64,000 bases of DNA from Pyronema omphalodes (Eukaryota; Ascomycota; Pezizomycetes; Pezizales; Pyronemataceae). Made by a program: the position numbers and the translations under genes. The notes under the pieces were generated by a model. The model saw nothing but the letters and a program-made list of their open reading frames with translations, was not told the origin of the DNA and searched no databases. Every line of letters starts with the position of its first letter. The first letter of the stretch is position 1. The DNA is taken from contig JAJJXM010000053.1 in assembly GCA_024516155.1 (NCBI GenBank), positions 1 to 64,000 on the forward strand. The letters are read 5' to 3'. Positions 61,085 to 64,000 of the stretch are shown here, in pieces.

Positions 61085-61247
61085 TTGTTGCGATGTTAAA
61101 ATAGCGTTGATTATTTACGAGCGACTCTACTACAAAGGGTAGACTCCTCAAGGAACTCTTGCATCACAACGCGAGAACAAGGTTGTCGAGGTGTTCCGTT
61201 ATTGAAGTCGCTTATAAATAATCAACGCTATTTTAACATCGCAACAA

Positions 61248-61457
61248 TTATATGTTTTGATATTTTCCTAGATATGACTTAAGATATTTTACTTCAACTC
61301 TACGAGTTTTTTTTCTAAATTTTTTTTCGTTGTGGTGGTGAAAAATGAAATTATAGATCACCTGGGCATGTTTCTCGCGATCAGATTCTGGTAGATTATC
61401 CATTGCCATTCTCTCCACAACCGCTATTTCATCTTGAAAATTGGTCTGTACATACAT
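61248..61457 (-). CDS. 69-residue ORF in right arm, mirror copy
   Basis: Inverse copy of the ORF at 60875-61084, also open from ATG to stop. Residues differ at positions 3, 20, 26 and 61. The two ORFs converge on the spacer, with stop codons at the inner side of each arm. Confidence 0.35.
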   Translation of the reverse strand: MYVQTNFQDEIAVVERMAMDNLPESDREKHAQVIYNFIFHHHNEKKFRKKTRRVEVKYLKSYLGKYQNI

Positions 61458-61670
61458 AAGGGTCTCTAATTCAATATTATGCTTTACTGGAATAATTTAC
61501 GCGTGTTTGTGATGGAGAAACCGGGGGGTAGAGTGCGGCGGGTTGGGGGAACCTGGTTTGGTCCCGTGAAGTTAGGTTGGACTGGCTGGCACTCCGTAGG
61601 AGTGCCCCCGGTTGCTCGTTGACGAGCGACTGGGGGTGGTGGCGCTAGCCACCATCTTTAGGCACGAGTA

Positions 61671-64000
61671 TTACCGATATGAATTCGTCTGATATGTAGT
61701 TCGCCAAGCAAGTCTGATATCACAATTACAAGCCGCAATCTAGGTTATTTATGTAGCTATAGCATTCAATTCCGTATTATACATAGACAATCATAATTCT
61801 TTTCATCTATAATAACCACTATTATACAGGATCTAGACTTGATGTTATACAGTAAACTATATAGAATGAACGTTTTGACGGAAAGGTCGGCTATGTAGCT
61901 GTCTGTCTGTCTGCTGGCTGGCTGAAATTCTGCTGTCTGTATGTCCGCACCCACCATAAACAACAGGAATCACAAAATCAAGCAGTTGCTGTATATAAAT
62001 CATACCCAACAGCGATGCCGATGTTACTAATCTAATGCTGATGATACTCCCTGCTGCTGCTTCGCCTGATCCTGATCCTGATGCTGTGTCTGAGCCTAAG
62101 GCGATATGTGCCTAACTCATAGCATAGCATCGGATTTCATCATGCTTTATCGACATGTTGATTGCATAGGATTAAATTTGTAGGTTGCATGGAAATCTGC
62201 TGGGATATGGGCGTTGATGGGATGACTGATATGACGCCTGGTACGATGACTGATAATGTACATATGTATACATGCGATGATATGACGCCTGTGGGGATGC
62301 TGATGACTTGACTCGTGTTGACTCGTGTTAATGACTTGACGGGCTGACGGGCTGACGGGCTGATAGGCTGATAGGCTGATGATAGGCTGATGATATGGTC
62401 AGGCTGATGATTTTCTAGAGATACCGATGAATTGATGATGAGGAGCTCATATGCTACTATGGACTTATGGCTTCGTCTTTATGTTTTTATGTCTTTATGT
62501 CTCTATGTCACTGTGTCACTGTGTCTTTACATCGCCATGTCTGGGAATTCCTTACTGTTACTGTTATTGTTATTGTTATTGTTTGGTGCTTATTTCCCTG
62601 TTTACTCGATACTTTCACACTTAACTCGCCGACCCGCCGACTCGCTGACTCGCCGACTTCAGGCGTTGAGTTTTGAGTTTTGTGCTTCGAGATTCGAGCT
62701 GATGTGACTGTGACCGTGACTGTGGTATGGTGATGGTGTGTGCTGCTATCGATAACCCGTTCCGTGCAACTGGCAATGGGACATTAGCCAGGCAAGGCTT
62801 GAGATGGGTCATGTCAGGTCTGCTCATGTCGCCGAATAATGAATGGTCTGCTCAGGTCGCCGAATAATGAATGGCCTTGTCTTGTCTGGTGTGACGGTGT
62901 GACGGTGTATCTGGGGTTATTGGTGTTACTGGTGTGATTGGGGTTATTGGTGACTGTGTGATTGGTATGACGGTGTGACTGTGGATTTACAAAAGATCTC
63001 AGATCTATGGTGACATAAGACATGAATAAAATAAGGGGGTTTATGGTTTAACAGTCGACTGTTAACTGTCGAACAGTCAAACAGTCAGCTAAACAGTCAA
63101 CAGTCAACTATCAACTATCAAACAGCAGTCAATCAGCAGCTAAACAACCGAACGGCTAAACATCAGCTAAGCAGTAAAACAGTCCAACAACCAAATAGTT
63201 AAGCAGTAATTACCAGATGATATTGTACTATACTGTACTATACTGTATTTACATATCATATACATTTCTAATCTTTGACATATTTCTACATACATACATC
63301 TTCTAAAACTCCGAAAAAAAATAATAAAGCTCCTCCCTCTTTGCTCATTGCTCATTGCTCATTCCTCATTAGCTCATTACCCCATGGTTCCATGGTTCCA
63401 TGATTCCATAGTGGAATGTTCATAATATCCGTTCATAATCCATTATTAATTTCATAGTCCGTTATATACCTATCTACAGGCTACAGCCTGACCTGATCTG
63501 AACTGATATATCGAACGTAGGGTATTTCCTTTCTAAACTTAAGCCTGATGACCCTACAGTAATCAGTATCCGTCTACATAGCTTATATATGTAAATCCAC
63601 ATATCGTTAGTTATTAATGTTTTTCTCTTCCGGGGAATTTCTATTCTCGAGCAGCTATGGTCCTGTGGAAATATACCGCGCCATGCCGGGTAATCTTCCT
63701 TGTTGCGTTGCGTTGCTGCATGGCCGAAACTTTAGATTGGATTTAATCCCGAAATAGCTAATTGTTAGATTGGAATTGGAATTGTAAATAACATCTCCTG
63801 CGTGTTGTGGTTTTTTTGTTTCTTCCATGCCATGAGCTGCTGCTGAGGTGTTGTGGGTAATTGGAGTTGAAATTATGTAGCGGTTGAAATTATTAGGGCT
63901 GGTATTATTACAAAATGCGTGGGGAAGTTGGGAGGCTGATTTAATTTGAAGATGCGAAATATGGTGCCAGATGCCAGGTGCCATATAAGGGCCCAGGTAT
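61671..64000. other. Single-copy flank with simple repeats
   Basis: Holds GGGCTGAC/AGGCTGAT runs (about 62340-62405), TTATGTCTCTATGTCACTG runs (62475-62530), TTATTG runs (62560-62582), GGTGTGACGGTGT-type repeats (62890-62985) and AACAGTCAAC-type repeats (63045-63190). I see no supported gene or RNA gene. Confidence 0.5.

Larger units (their letters stand above)
60664..61668. mobile_element. 1005-bp fold-back (long inverted repeat) element
   Basis: Two arms of 463 bp (60664-61126 and 61206-61668), nearly identical in inverse orientation, surround a 79-bp spacer. TA flanks both ends (60662-60663 and 61669-61670), as expected of Tc1/mariner-type target duplications. The terminus is CTCGTGCCTAAAGATGG. 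The first 80 bp of each arm themselves hold stems: GGTGGC/GCCACC (60679-60694), CCCCC...GGGGG enclosing GCTCGT/ACGAGC (60696-60727), and GGCACTCC/GGAGTGCC (60726-60744). No transposase is seen. Read-through transcription would give an almost perfect hairpin RNA. Confidence 0.88.

Overview
This is a gene-poor, repeat-dominated stretch of a eukaryotic nuclear genome, almost certainly a filamentous ascomycete (Pezizomycotina). The one convincing protein gene, at 23877-26624, reads as a five-exon fungal SH3-domain polarity protein of the Tea4/TeaC/Bud14 family. Its introns are 46-182 bp and carry GT...CTAAC/CTGAC...AG signals, as in ascomycetes. I cannot name the species.

Layout. (1) 1-16550: left array, a head-to-tail series of a complex repeat. 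Its most conserved part is an 81-bp tRNA-like core with intact-looking Pol III A and B boxes. There are 12 cores, all on the minus strand. (2) 16551-27544: a single-copy island with dense microsatellites, a possible gene relic (about 17140-18440), a 46-bp perfect-stem mini transposon and the TEA4 gene. (3) 27545-55640: right array, the same repeat family in the opposite orientation, with 11 full cores on the plus strand and one B-box-only relic. (4) 55641-64000: single-copy, microsatellite-rich DNA with no convincing gene, holding a 1005-bp fold-back transposon whose terminal repeat is the same as that of the mini element 42 kb away.

The arrays have acted as landing sites for unrelated transposons, and related units in the window serve as empty sites. 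These are a TAA-flanked PIF/Harbinger-like MITE (11302-12018); a CTAA-flanked element with CCCT ends and GTGTTTA arrays (30475-32112); an 8-bp-TSD hAT-like element (42830-43723); and Tad-like LINE fragments, one with a 16-bp TSD (46086-47728). Two further fragments are LINE 3' tails. All recognised transposon genes are broken.

The most unusual points are the inverted arrays of Pol III cores around one gene island (all cores point away from TEA4), the strict conservation of the B box in all 24 copies, and the fold-back element in which both arms keep a near-identical 69-codon ORF. Apart from TEA4, the short ORFs of the arrays are copies of non-coding repeat and are not annotated as genes.
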